A model generated the notes under the pieces. It saw only the letters and a list, made by a program, of their open reading frames with translations, made no database searches and was not told where the DNA came from. Below are positions 1-12,600 of a stretch of 64,000 nt of DNA, one piece after another. The position numbers and the translations under genes were made by a program. The stretch is from Eonycteris spelaea (Eukaryota; Chordata; Mammalia; Chiroptera; Pteropodidae): assembly GCA_003508835.1 (NCBI GenBank), contig PUFA01000021.1:7852501-7916500 (forward strand), written 5' to 3'. Every line of letters starts with the position of its first letter. Within the stretch, counting starts at the first letter, position 1.

Positions 1-1949
1 TTCCTGTTGCCTCCCACCGCCCAGAGGAGTCATCCTAACAGGAATCTGTTCTCTATCCGTCTCTGTGGGCCACTTCCCTCCTGCCCCTCCTCTCCCAAGG
101 CAGCACAGAACTTGAGTGATTTGCTGTGAGTCAGCGAATGGAAGAACCAATCGCAGAAGTAAACGCAGTTTTTTAAAAATCAGTTTGCATTCAGGAGTAG
201 ACGTTTTCTGCTCCACAACCCATATCCTCCCTCTTCCCCCACCCTCCCCCCCGCATCCCCTTAAAAAATCAAAATCAGCTGCCTGGGCTCCCAGCTCTTC
301 CTTGAGGAGCTGGGGAACTCTGCTTCCTGTCGAGTCTTCCGTTCCGACCCCTCCCCGAGTGAGGCTGTGAGCTACACCACTCCGAAGGGTAACAGAGTTG
401 GGGCATCACAAGCACGCATTGGCTGTCAGGGGTTGGCGACATCGCTCTAAGTCTTCGAACACTACTGTTTTTGTTATTTTTTTAGGGAACGCATTTGCAA
501 GGCCACCAGCTCGTATTGCCATTCCACAGCTAGCCCCCAGTGCTGGTGCAAACAGAGAAGGCCACATAGCCAGTTAAAGTGCGATGTAAAAAAGGCGCGT
601 TTGAATGTTTGTTTTGTTCAAGAGAAAACCTCACATCGCTTGTGAAAAGATAGTAAGTAAGGGAATGAAAAGGAGCCTGTGGGATTCTTGGCACCGGGAT
701 GAAGTGGTCGGATGCCCCATAAAGGTGCTTTTGTGGATTGGCCGCTGTGCTGGAAAGCAGCAGGAAGTGATGCGCTGAATGGCGCCTTCAGAAGCAGGAC
801 TTAGTCCTCCAGTCCCTTCCCTCCGGGGCGGGGGGTGCTATCTGCGGGACAAGAAACCCCACGAACCGCCCTCTGAACAGGAGAATCTTTGTTCGTGGTA
901 CCTGAGGAGTGCGCCCCGGCTCGGGCAGCTGTGCCAAGGCCGCACTGCGGACAGGCCATCAGGAAGGACGGGCTATCAGGAAGGAGGGCTGGGAGGACCA
1001 CCAGGCTGGGGAGGCGAGGCGGAGGCGGCCTGGACTCCCCATCCTGCAAAGCCACAGGGCTCCCCAGCGCCCCTAACGCCTGCTGTCAGTAACTGGGCTT
1101 TCAGGACCCGCTTGAAGATAGACCACCAAAAACTCATCAGGGTCGTTGCCGATGTTTTAAGTCTCAGCTAAACACTGCTGATTTTTAGAGGAAGTTGTAA
1201 ATAATGTTCCTAATAGTTAAGTCATTTGAGTTTCAGTCTTAAAATGTAACGGATACTATTTTATGCATGTAGCCTATCTCTCTTAAGATTTTGGGGTTCT
1301 TTTCAGCCTTCAGTAACTTGCTGATTGCCAGTGTTCCCTTCCTCCAAAGGTGCTATAATTTTAATAGAAAGACTTGGGATCCTTTGGGTCATCCGAATTT
1401 TAGTTTTACAAAAAGCATTCTTCTGCGTGTATTTTTAGTCCTAGCTTTAGAAGCATTATTTGTATATGGACCCTTTTTACTGGATTTTTTTTTTCTTTGA
1501 GATCTCCTTTGGTAATGACCTCATCTCACATTTGGACAGGTGAATAACAGGCACCTGCACATGAAAGCTTTAATTTTAAATATTTGAGACGTAATTACAA
1601 AACAAGGCTACATAAAAATGGTTGGGGTAGCATGAATTTTGTCCCAAAGAATTCCTTTTCAGCCAATCTAAATAAAACTGCCTTTATTTTCACAAGAATG
1701 AGATTGGCTGTTATAATTTTGCCCTAGAAGCATGCAGAAAAATAATGTTTTATATCTCTTCAGGATTTTTTTTTTTCAATAAACCATAGATCCTTTTATT
1801 TACTGGTCATTTTGAATTTGCCTAGTACATTTCTTTTCTCATAAAAGTTCTATGACTTTGCCTATTTTTTTCTGGTAACTTTTTTCACACACGCAGTTTC
1901 TCTAGCAAATTGCATTTATATAACATAATGCTCAATATTTTCATTTTCA

Positions 1950-3010
1950 AAAACTTCTCATTTTGAAATAATCTTAGACTTATGGAAAAGTTGCAAAAAT
2001 AGTACCAAGAGTTCTTGTACACCCTTACCTGGCTGGCCCAGTGTCACATGACCCTGGTTCAGAGATCAAAACCAGGAAGCCAGCCCCCCGAGGCAGCACA
2101 GTTAACCAAACCACACCTTATTTTGGATTTTGCTCTTATGTGTTTTTTTCTGGTTCAAGATCCAGTCCAGGACCCATGTCATATTTCGTTTCCTCCGGTC
2201 TGTCATGGTTCCAGTCCCTTTTCTTGTTTTTCGTGACCTTGACAATTTTGAGGTATGTGTGTATTTTATAAATGTCCCCTCATTTGGGCTTTATCTAATG
2301 CGTTCTCCCGATTCAATAGAACTTGCGCGTTTGGGGCGAGAATGTCACAAAGGTGACACGGTGCCCTTCCCAGTCCATCACATCGGGGGCCCTCGGGAGG
2401 ACCCTGAAGTGTCCCCGCTGTAAAGTTACCGCTTTTCTCTGAGTAAACGCCTTGCGTGAGAGACCTGGATACGCGGATCGCTCCGCTTCCCATCCCCGCC
2501 CCGCCCCACCGGTGATAGCACGCGGCCCTCGTGACTGGGGTGTTTGCAACAGCCACTCCTGCGGTGCCCTTCTGTGTTCCTCATTTCTTCTAAATTGACT
2601 GCACGAGAGTCCTGTAGAGAAGAGTAGTTCCTCTGCCTCATGGATTGATTGGTTCCGTCACATATGTCGGCAGAGAGCCGCGGATATTGTATTCTGTGGG
2701 TCGTAATCCAGGATTGCCATTATTTCGTCACCCACAGTGTCCCAGCCGTGGTCATCGGGCGCTCCTTCGGGCTGGGCTCTGCGTGCTCTGGACATGGGCT
2801 CCTTGTCTCTGGAGCGCTTCCTTGCTTTCTGGCAAAGGATGCCCCTGGCCGTCTTGTGTTTCCTTTGCTACAGCCCTAGATCAACCGTGTCTCCAAGAAG
2901 CCTTGGTTCCTTTAACTGGAGAATAGTCTCAGACACTAAGGCCTGGGTGCTGGGTGTGCTCAGGGCTACGGGTGTCGTGACTTTTAGGTCTTCTCAGCAG
3001 ACACGCATGT
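1950..3010. repeat. Old LINE-1-type 3'-region fragment
   Basis: The stretch from the AAATAATCTTAGACTTATGG motif (about 1966) through the 'caagaagccttggttccttt' motif (about 2895) follows, with many substitutions, a familiar mammalian interspersed repeat of the L1M class. The matches are scattered along about 1 kb in order. The match is from memory, and orientation and subfamily were not determined. The repeat may continue towards 4300, where I could no longer follow it. Confidence 0.6.
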
Positions 3011-4912
3011 CTACACACACGTCTGTATTCGCGTCGCGTCTCCCCCTCCCTGCACGTCGGCATGCGCGTAAGGGAGCGCGCGGTATTGTCGTCCTGAAAC
3101 CTGACTCCTGCCGGGCAGTAAGGGGTGCGTTCTTTGCCCTCGGCCCTCCTGACTTGTAAGCGTTTTCCCTGACAGGGAGACACCTGCATCTCATTATCCA
3201 AACGACTTAGTCGTTTAGTCCCAGTATTAAAGCCCATTTTTTTCCGTCTTTGGAAATCAACGCCATCTCTGCCCATCACCAACCACTACCCCGGTGAGAT
3301 GCAAACTTAACGGTCCTTTTCAGCTTTGGTTTTACAGGGTCACAGTCAAAATACTGCTTTTCAAAGTCACTTAGGTGAGCACTTCCCCCCTGCAACCCTC
3401 CAGTGTGGTCACGTGTTTCCTTCGTGACGCTGTCCGTTTGAGCGCCCACGCCAGTCCTAGGTGATTGTAACTCTTTGGGGGGGGGCACGTGAAGCAGAAC
3501 CATGGTCCCAAGAGTCGACAGTCACTGTCCGTACGTGTACATCCCTCCCACCGTCTCTCCTCATTGCCCTTCGCCGTCGGTCCTCACAGGCAAACGCACC
3601 GTCTTTCCGAGCACCATTTGCCTTCGACAGTGGTTCTTCCGTCTTCTTGGTGACATTCGTCATTCTGTGTCCAGCCAGCAAATGAAAAGAGCAAAAACAT
3701 ACTAAAAATACCAAAAAATAAAACCCCAGAATTTCTTTATCTCCTTCACAAACTCCGCTTTTTAATGTCTGCATTGTGCATCTCCCGTTCTCCCAAATGC
3801 CTAAAATGTCTGTCTCTGACCCAGCGCATCCCGTCAGACTTCGTGTCCCCTTTCTCTGCAGCACTCAGCTCCGTGCGTTGTGGATCGACCTCGCCATTCC
3901 CTCCCTGTCCGAGGTCCTGGTCCTCCCAGTCACACAGGCCGTGGTCACTGCTTCCTGACTGCCTGCCCACCCCCCCCCGCCGGGACAGTGTTCTCACTCC
4001 GCAGACAGATGCGTTCCACCCATTCCCGAGCATCTCGGGCGCCACCCATTTTCCTGCTGGTTATGATGCATCGAAATGTCTCTCAAACGTCTCCCCATTA
4101 AGTGAAGTCGCCAGCCTCTGTCGCCCCCTCCTCCTCCTCCTCCCGGCCACGGCCATGGTTTCCCCCCAAGCGTTCCTTCCATAGTCTGCTGACACCACCC
4201 TTGGGTCGTCTTCACTTGACCTTGGTCGGACTCCGAGAGCAGATTCCCAGTCACACCACCAAGGTGGAAATAAGCGTCAGAGCTCACACCTTGTTTCTGG
4301 GAGACTTTTGCCCGTTGCCTGAGCTTTCTCCCTCTCCCTGTTCCCTCGCACCCCAGCCCTTCCCGCATCCCCGTCGCGTGTGCTCACGGCAGCCTGCGCG
4401 GCCTCCACGCCGGCAGGCCAGGGGCCGAGGCGACCCCCCCCCGGGTCGGGCTCACGCAGTGCCTTTACCCGACGTAGCTTATCTTCCCTTACTTTATAGA
4501 GCGCCATGTCACACAGCAAATACTCTGCAGCCTCACACTCCATGGCGAGGAGGAAGGAAGGGATGAGCGAAGGTTTTTCCGTCATTCCCGCATTCCCTAG
4601 GTGCCGCATTTTTGCCAGATGTGAACTGGAAATTGGAAGAGGACAGTCCCTGGGGAAATCCCCATCTCAGCCAAAATGTTTTATTCATTTCTGAGCATCA
4701 TTCCTTTCCCCTTTGGTAGAGGACATATATTACATATAAAATAATTAATTTCCCCAACAGCTCTTTTTTTATATATATATATTTCATTCATGGCCCTTGC
4801 TTGGCAGTCTGTGTTTTTGCAAAGGGCCAAAGTGAAAGATTTCATAAAAGTTGTAGGAAACGAAACCTCAGGATGTCAATTAACTTGATTTCCTCTAGGA
4901 CCTAATTTTTAC

Positions 4913-4914
<2 letters not shown>

Positions 4915-4944
<30 letters not shown>
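4915..4944. repeat. Poly(T) run, about 30 bases
   Basis: An almost pure T homopolymer within intron sequence. No SINE or L1 body is recognisable next to it, so it may be a simple repeat rather than an element tail. It shows that long homopolymers were kept in this assembly. Confidence 0.9.
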
Positions 4945-4950
<6 letters not shown>

Positions 4951-6269
4951 AAAAGAGAGAAGATTATGTCTTTGGTAATAAAAAGTTTTCGTGCATAGAA
5001 AATGCAAAAGCGCTCTGTGCAGAATTCTGCCTCTTGTCTAGTCCTGGCGTAGGTACGCCCTCTGGATCTGCCGGGAGACCATGACCGGGAAGAGCAGCCT
5101 GGCACTTTGCTTTGGTCTTTTAAGAAGAATACGAGGCCTAACGTGAGCTTCGGACACGCGCCCGCTCCCTCTTTGTAGCTGTTTGTCTTCAGGGGGCATG
5201 CGTGCCTGCGGCAGCTTTGTTTGGGTGCCCTGGATTTCTTCTCTTCTTTTTTTTTTTCCTAATTGTTTGTTATCGTAAGCTGAGAACGAAACTCGACGTC
5301 TCGGCTATGTTCACATTTTTTAGTTAGAGAATTTTCAAACTTTACTTTGCAACACATGTTGGGGAGGGTGGAGGGGGAACCCAAGTGGAACTGCTTTTTA
5401 AACTATGGGACTAAGACAGACAACGTTTTTCTTAGCAAATCAAGACAACAACAGACGCCATTTATGCTGTCGGGTTAGATACACCGGAATTGGGGAGGAT
5501 TGTTAATAAAGAGACTCTGTTTGAAGATAAGCGTAGGCGTCGGCAAACAGTGCTCCCTCAGAAAATGTTAAAGTACGTGAGGGCCACATCGCAGTTTCGG
5601 GTGCGTAACGAATATTCCAGGGGACTGCCTCAGAGCGGGCACGGGCCGTCCCAGTGAAGTTCAGAGAGGACCATCTGTGCTTCTCGAATTAGCAGGAGAC
5701 ACGAGAGGGCTCACACTGCCCGTGAAGTCGGAAAGTCAGGCTTCGTGCTGTTTAGACAGTGGACGTTCTCCTGCGAGGCCGTTGTGCTGTGTGGGACCAG
5801 GGGAAGAACGTGTGGACACTTTTCAATAAAGAGCAAGAATGTATTTCGGCTAAAGAAAGACCCAACTTCAGAAAAGGACAAAAACGAGCTTGTAAGACGC
5901 TTTGCTACAAATGCCTTTACAAGTCACAGATATGAGGATATTCATTTTCACGTTTATGGCTGCTGCTTGTAAGGAAGAACGAAGATATGTTTCTAATAAG
6001 TGAGGAGTGGCATTGTAGCACAGTGATGTAAACCGGTTGGCTGTGGACCAAATTGCCTTTCTTTTTGCTATCAAGTCACATCAGGAGGCACTGTTTGTGG
6101 TATGTCTCAATATCAATACAAACCCCATCCAGGGAAACTAGACTCACAAAGCCCAGTCAGAAAGCCTGGCGTGGGTCCGTCCCTCGGCATCTCACTGAGC
6201 AAGGAAATCGCAGCTCTGTCTGGCGGAGGGGAGGAGAAACATCTGGCTGGCTGCGCCCTCAGAATTTCC

Positions 6270-6572
6270 TTGAGCTCCAATTAGAGTCACTGTGGTAGAA
6301 TGTGATCCAGGGCGTCTGGATATTCCCACATGTGAAACCCAGAAACTGCAGAGCGAGCTGGAGCCGAGAGGCAGGCAGAGGGAGCGGGCCCCGGGGCTGC
6401 ACGGTCCCCTCCCGAGTGCCTGCCACCGAGCCTGCCTGCCCGGCCGGCTGCCCACCGAGCGCCTAAGAAACCGCCTTCTGATCTCGCCGGAGAGTGGCTT
6501 ACTCTGGCTGCTCGTGGGGACAGGTCGGGCAGGGATCCGAGCCTTTAGGCTCCCGGCCGCTCGGCACGCACC
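6270..6572 (+). promoter_or_regulatory. TRIO: Putative alternative promoter and 5' UTR of short TRIO transcript
   Basis: GC content and CpG density rise sharply from about 6340 and stay high to about 6780, around the candidate first exon. No TATA box is evident. A palindromic E-box CACATGTG lies at 6327-6334. The in-frame TAG at 6546-6548 closes the frame upstream of the ATG, and the sequence just before the ATG lacks a pyrimidine-rich acceptor. It therefore behaves as a 5' end rather than an internal exon. Transcription start is not located. Promoter function is inferred from position and composition only. Confidence 0.5.
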
Positions 6573-6684
6573 ATGCCAAACGGAGTTAAGCCGGTGGACC
6601 CGCTGGACGCGCTGTCCTCCGTGGGCGCGGCCCACCGCAGCGGCGGGCAGCCCGGCAACTGCAAGTACTGGATCCTCGACCTAG
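6573..6684 (+). CDS. TRIO: TRIO alternative first coding exon (37 codons plus one base)
   Basis: The ATG at 6573 (context CGCACCATGC) opens a frame beginning [16 protein letters not shown] and ending CKYWILDL, with donor GTACGC at 6685. Splicing in phase 1 to 22950 forms an Asp codon and leads straight into the shared sequence [13 protein letters not shown]. An in-frame stop lies 24 bases upstream. The resulting N-terminus lacks spectrin repeats and DH1-PH1. Kalirin's Duet form starts from its own unique first exon at the equivalent place in the protein, which supports the reading. The peptide has no signal sequence or membrane segment. I could not check whether transcripts with this exon are catalogued. 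Confidence 0.75.
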
Positions 6685-9600
6685 GTACGCGGGCCGCCTG
6701 CCCCCTTACCCCGTGCTCCCTCGTGTGCTGTCACCCTGACCCGTGCCGTCTGCCTGGCGAGGGGGGCTGGGCGGGCATGTTCCGAGGGGACCTCCAGGAG
6801 TGAGACGAGAAACGGGACTGTGCCCTGTGAGGCACGCTAACTCTCCGGAGGCCGCTTTTTTCTTCCTTAGAAATGGCATGCAAGCAGTCGAAAGCAATCA
6901 GAGCCGCTGCAGATCGTCGTCCTAGGACTTTAGTTGGTCTGCTGTCTGTTTCCGTTTTGATTTTGTTCGGGGTTTTGTCAGGCTATTCAAGAAGATGGCA
7001 GTGGCCCGCGTTGATGTTTAGATTCTCTTTTGTTTTCTCAAAAGAACTGCAGCCATGTAATAAGGTACCACAGTTACATGGGGGGAAGGGTCTCCAGCAA
7101 CCGCCGTTGTCTTTGAAGGGTGGTGTGTGTGACAGGCTCTATACACAGAAATTGAGTCAAGACAAGAAAACTTAACTCCTACAAAAGTAGTACGCCTTCC
7201 TCCATTCGAGGAAAAGGCAGCGGAATGCAGAAGAATGGAGGGAGGGAAGAAGTTGGGCCTGTGGGTCCCCACGGACCCGCCTGCAGCACTGCAGACGAGG
7301 CTGGCTTTCCAGCAGCCGCCTGTGACCCCCATCCAGACCGCACAGCCGTGGACGTGAGTCTCCCACTGGCCGCCTCCTGCATGCCGGCAGGGCGGCTTCT
7401 GCCGGAGTGTCTGTCACCTCTGGCCCGCCGCACTTCTGGTGTTCGCCTTCACTCTCCGCCAGCCGTCACTCACAGGTGCTCCCGGCCTGGGCAGCGAGGA
7501 GCAGGGCGCCAGGGGGACCCCGCGAGACTTCCGGGCACTTCCAGGTTATTGTGAGCTCAGTAGGGAAGGGTTCAGAGGGAGGGGTCCACCAGAGGAGGGG
7601 GATCAGAGGGAAACAGAGGCACATAAAGGGCAAGTGGCACTGTTGACGTGTCTGTCTGTGCGATACCCCAGGAAAACAACAGAATTGTCTTTGATTAGTG
7701 GGTCCCGAAGGAGGTAAATGTTGGCTACGTAAATATTAAATTTCAGGGTATAAACATTGTTTTTCGTAATATTTCTCATACTTTTTGTTTATAAAGCTAT
7801 CAAAACATTTTTGAAAGTCACTGACCATAACGTTTTTATGTTAATTAAACTGTTCCAGAAAGGCCTCCCTCTCTCGAGGTGTCCGAGCTGGGCAGGTCCG
7901 TTAGGGACACTGTGCACTAGGAACTCTGCACTGGGCGGTGACAGCTGATGATCCATAGGATCTCTTTACTGAAAGATGGTAACATCTGGGCAGTGAAAAG
8001 GACAACGGACAACACTGAAAGCCTGGTTCAGAGTCTCAACCTCTCATGAGTCCTGGGTCCCTAGTAAATTACCTTCTCTCTCTGAATTTTATTTCTTTTC
8101 TTTGTCTGCAAAATGGTGACAATGATAGAGCACGTCTCTAAATGTATCATAAACATCCCCAAAATTTAGACTAAAATATTATAATGAGCAATTTTGCTAA
8201 AAAGTGTTGGATTTCAAGAAGATACAGCATTCTTCTTGTAGAGGGAACTTTGAATCCTAGAGTATTGTCATTCTTTAGGAATTATTCTGAAGGGACATGA
8301 TTAAACTAACTTTTTAAACACTGAAGGATAGGTAAGCTATATTTTTTATAGGTAAGCTATATTTTTCGTTTCTCCCAGATACATTTTTGTTCTGGCAATT
8401 TTCAGACTGTAATGGAAACGCCAGGTGATATTATTCAAGCTGTCACCACAAATTTTCTGAGATAACAGATTTGGAAAGAAATTGATGTCCACTGAGATTT
8501 TTATGGAAAAGAAAATCTAATTTCTCTAAGTAAAGGATAAATGAGAGAAAGCAAAAATCTAGTTTTCTTTTTTTTTTTTTTTTTTTTTTGTCCTGGAGAA
8601 ATATGACTGTCCATCTTTTTCAAACCTTCATGGTACTTCCAAGACAGTTTTCTAAATGCCATGTTATCTAAGTCATATTTTAATACTGTCTGATTCTACT
8701 CATTAAATTGATTATGGGGTAAATATATATGTATCCAGCTTAAAAAGGAAAAAAAATGACTGAGTAATATCCCATAAACAAATCCCAAAGTAACTTTAAA
8801 ATGCCCAGTGAATTACAGAGAGTGATCACAAAGCCTGTCTTTATTCCCACAAGCAGTGTGGGGGTTCATTTGTTGGGGCACCTTGGGGAAAGGCAGTTTT
8901 TCTGCTTTCCGACATACGCAGTGCAAATTCTTGTGCAAATGTGAAGTTTTGCTTGGAATAACGTGCACGAAGCCGTTTTTATTTGCAGACATCGCCATTA
9001 CCAGTCACTGACACAGCCGTAAGCCAGGGGAGTTTCACTGCTAAGTAATTGCTAGGAAAAGAACACAGCAGAGGGCAAGGGCAAGGCCAAGGGCAAGAAG
9101 AACCATCAGTTACCTTTGACGAGGGTCCCAGCGGGAGAGCCCAGCGACACGACAGGGCAGTGGAGCTGAACGGCGTTCTCATTCTGAAACAAGGACCTTC
9201 CGTGGGCGCGGGGGGCCCGGTCCGTTCCAGGGCTGGACACGGTTCCCTGCGTCAGGAAGACGAATGCCGTGATCGTCCTCCACATTTAGATCCACATACA
9301 GAGGGCCCTGTGTGCCTCCTCACTCCTGAACTCTCTTCAGCTCTTGTTTTTTTGGTTTTTTTTGGTTTTTTTCTTTTTTGATGAGGAGGGTGGATCCTCA
9401 CCAGTGCCGTTTTTGTTTTCACAATTTAAAGGAAAACACTGGCAAGGCTACCTGTAGCACAGACACTTGATTTCTGCGGAAACACAGTGTGAGCCCACGC
9501 GGGGACTGCCCAGGCAGGCTCAGACCGCGGCCACCTTCCTGGGAGCAGACGAAAACGTGCCAGTGTTCGGCCCGATGCTGTTTCAGCTGTGAAGACCGGC

Positions 9601-12600
9601 CGTTGCACACAAGTGACCGTGCAAACTAAATGCTCTCTCAAACAGGTTTTTGCTCTTTTCGCTTAAATGAGTCAGAGTTTAAGACACAATCCGCGGAGCA
9701 CGGCGGGAATGGCGTGTGACTGCGGAAGGTCGACCGGCAGCGCGCCTGTCTTGGCTCACTCTGCCGATGCCACCCCGGCCAAATCCTTCTTGGTCCCGCT
9801 CCAATGCAGTTTCCTCATCTGGGGGAAAAAAAAAAGTATGCTTGCTATGGTTGATGTTCTCCAAAAACTGCATTCCAGGGTTTTTTTTTTTCCTTTTAAG
9901 CAAACTGCAGTTTGAAAATGATTTTGTTTTCTCAGTTGTCACTCATCAAAGATTTCATATTTAATTGCCACTCTTAGCTTAGGATGACGATTTTTTTTTT
10001 CCGAGGGGGAGTAGTGTTACACACTAAACTTGTATCTATTTCTAGCCAAAAGCAAAGAAACTTAAAATTGTTTGGCCCTAGGATGAATATACAATTTTGA
10101 AATATTGAAACTTTTTGAAGTCAGTATTAAAAAGGGACTGAAATGTCCCCTCAGCGCCCTAGAAACCTGCAGGTCCCGGGACAGGAGCCTTCAGAGCCGG
10201 GGCCTTTCCTGGCTCCCTGTAGGCTGGAGCAGCCGGCTCAGCAGTAGCTTCTCTGTGGTATGTGCTCTTTCCGAGTGGGCTTTCTGAAGCGGGGCTTCAG
10301 GGGGAGGTCAAATTTAGGCTCTTTACTCTGAGGAATTTCCTCCAGGTGCTCAGAGTGTCCTGCGGGGTGAGTGAGCAGTCTGCCTGGGAGCACTGGGTAG
10401 GGGGCCCTGGAAATGGTCCATGGAGGCGCCTCCATTTCCTCTTCCTGTCTCCAAGGCCTGCAGGGAGCGGGTGGGGAGGACCACAGCCCACGTGCTCCAC
10501 GCCAGTTTCTACAGTTCTCACATAAAACCATGCAAATGTGAACACAGTGCATCACCCCTAACTATAAAGCTTCTCTGAAACTATATGCCAACTGTAAAAA
10601 AAAAAAAAAAAAAAAAGGAAAATCCACAGACCTATAGAGCAGCAGCGGGGCGTGACACCCATAAGCAACCACTAAAAACACTCAGACACGTGTCCTTCTA
10701 GTCTTTTTGTATGTGAGATGGTGCGCCTTTCATTTATACTTTTAAAATTTGGCTATATGAAATCATCTCTGCCTTTCTATTATCTCAAATGCACAGGGAA
10801 AGTGTTTGTCGTTAACTCTCGTTAATAGTTATGAAAACAGACCGGTACCTTATCAGCATGAAAAGACTAGAGCTATTCTCCTAAGGGTACAGCCCCAAAA
10901 AGCTTCTGGAACAAAGTTTATAGCCCTAAGCCAACTCCCCTTCCCTTTTTATCGCTTCAAGCTGATGGATTACTGGAAGAAGTGGCCCAGTGACCCATGT
11001 GAAGTTGAATAAGGAGTCTTTAATAACTAGAAGGGAATGCGCTTATTATGATGTAGAACCAAAAATTGAATGCTTGTCCTTTGTCTTTCTCCAGCTGGAA
11101 AGAAAGCCAGCATGCAGTGCGTACCCCAGCCACCCTGCACCCCCACCCCAGCCGAGGCTGTTTGGTTATTTCCTGCCGTTGCCACCCTCCCGGGCTGTGG
11201 CAGTGCCATTCTGCCACACGGGGCACTAATTAAAGCCAAGGACAGGATTTGTGCATTGATCGGTGTTCACAGCAGAGGCGTTCTTTTCATTTCCTTTGTC
11301 TCTGAGCCTGCTTTGTTCCTTCCTGGAGCAGCTCCAGACTTCCCTGCCCTCCTTGCTTCCGCCTCACTGCCGTCACTCAGCTGCCTGAAGAGCAGCGACT
11401 GAGGGAGGGTCCTTCACGGGACACCTGGCTGGTGAGGAGCTGCGGGGCTTCTTAGACCCGCCGGGCCCGGGCTCAGCCATCTTTCCTGAAGCACGTTATG
11501 ATGGAGATTTCAGCTCCCATGTGGATACGTGAATAGGCAAAGCAGTTGCTCAACCCTCTTCTATTTTATTGTTTTGGCTTTTGTTGTCGTGTTAGATGCG
11601 ATATCCTGTAAGGAGAGTGGGCAGTCCACAGATTTCAAAATCCTAATTTGAGAAATAAAATTCAGTTCTTTTAGGGAAGTGGGGGTGGGCAAGGTGTCAT
11701 AAAATCAAACTAGCCGAGGTTATGAGATTGCAACCTTGAACCCTATGTTCTTGGAAGGTAGAGTGTAGCAATGAAGGACACACACACCTTGGACTTCCTG
11801 CCTCCTCAAGTTCGTAGTTAACATTTTAATCCCGTTTTCAAGTGCTTGGCTTTAATTAGAGCAGCATTTTGCTTTTGGTAGACGTGCTAACTAAAATATA
11901 ATTGTGAAAGGAATTCCGAATTGGTTAGAGCTTTTCATTTCTTTGTTTTTGAATCAAACCACCAGGGACCCTAGAATATAATGTACTAGATATTTGCTTT
12001 GCGGTTTGGGGGGGGGGATCATCCATTTCCTGATTCTCCACAGCTGTAACTCTTTCTAAACTAATACTCCATCCCTTGAGACCGAAACTCCAGCTAACCT
12101 GCCCCGTAGATGATGTGAAGAGTGATATAGCTTGGCAAGCTCACTGCAGAACATTCCAAGGCTAGTTCCCCCCTTAATGCCATATAAAAATGAGTATATG
12201 GCTCTATGAAATGAGTTATGTGGCTGTGAAAACATAAGTTTGCATGGTTTATAGCATATTGTGGTTAGGTATGTTCTTATGCAATTTATGCATTTTAGAG
12301 AATGTAGGAAAAAGACTTTTGCATGTTGGCATTCTGAATCTGGTCTTAATTTAAAGTAATAAATTTATATGAATGAAGAGAAATCTATCACCACCTGAAA
12401 TAAATCACATGGTTTAAGCCTCTAACGGCAGAATGTTCTTTTAAACCATTTTGCATGGAGATGTCTTTGTCTTCATATAAGACATTTCCAACTTTAAAAA
12501 GCTACAAATTGCCTCCTAAAAACAATCTTTGGTTTCCTCTTTAAGAAGGTAGCCTAAGTTATTTCATTTTTTTTTTTCAACAGTATTAGAAGACATTAAC

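Larger units (their letters stand above)
1..6270. other. TRIO: Intron of full-length TRIO (no exon seen)
   Basis: No ORF here resembles TRIO or another family, and open frames at 2.6-4.6 kb follow high GC rather than coding sequence. It holds an L1-like block (listed), a T30 run at 4915-4944 and short AT-rich stretches. That it is intron follows from TRIO exons upstream being absent while the shared exon at 22950 needs an upstream partner; this is inference. Confidence 0.7.

Noticed and set aside
6546..6572. Exon at 6573 as an internal exon with acceptor CCTTTAG
   Set aside because: The AG at 6547-6548 has no pyrimidine tract before it, and TAG there is an in-frame stop. A first exon fits better.
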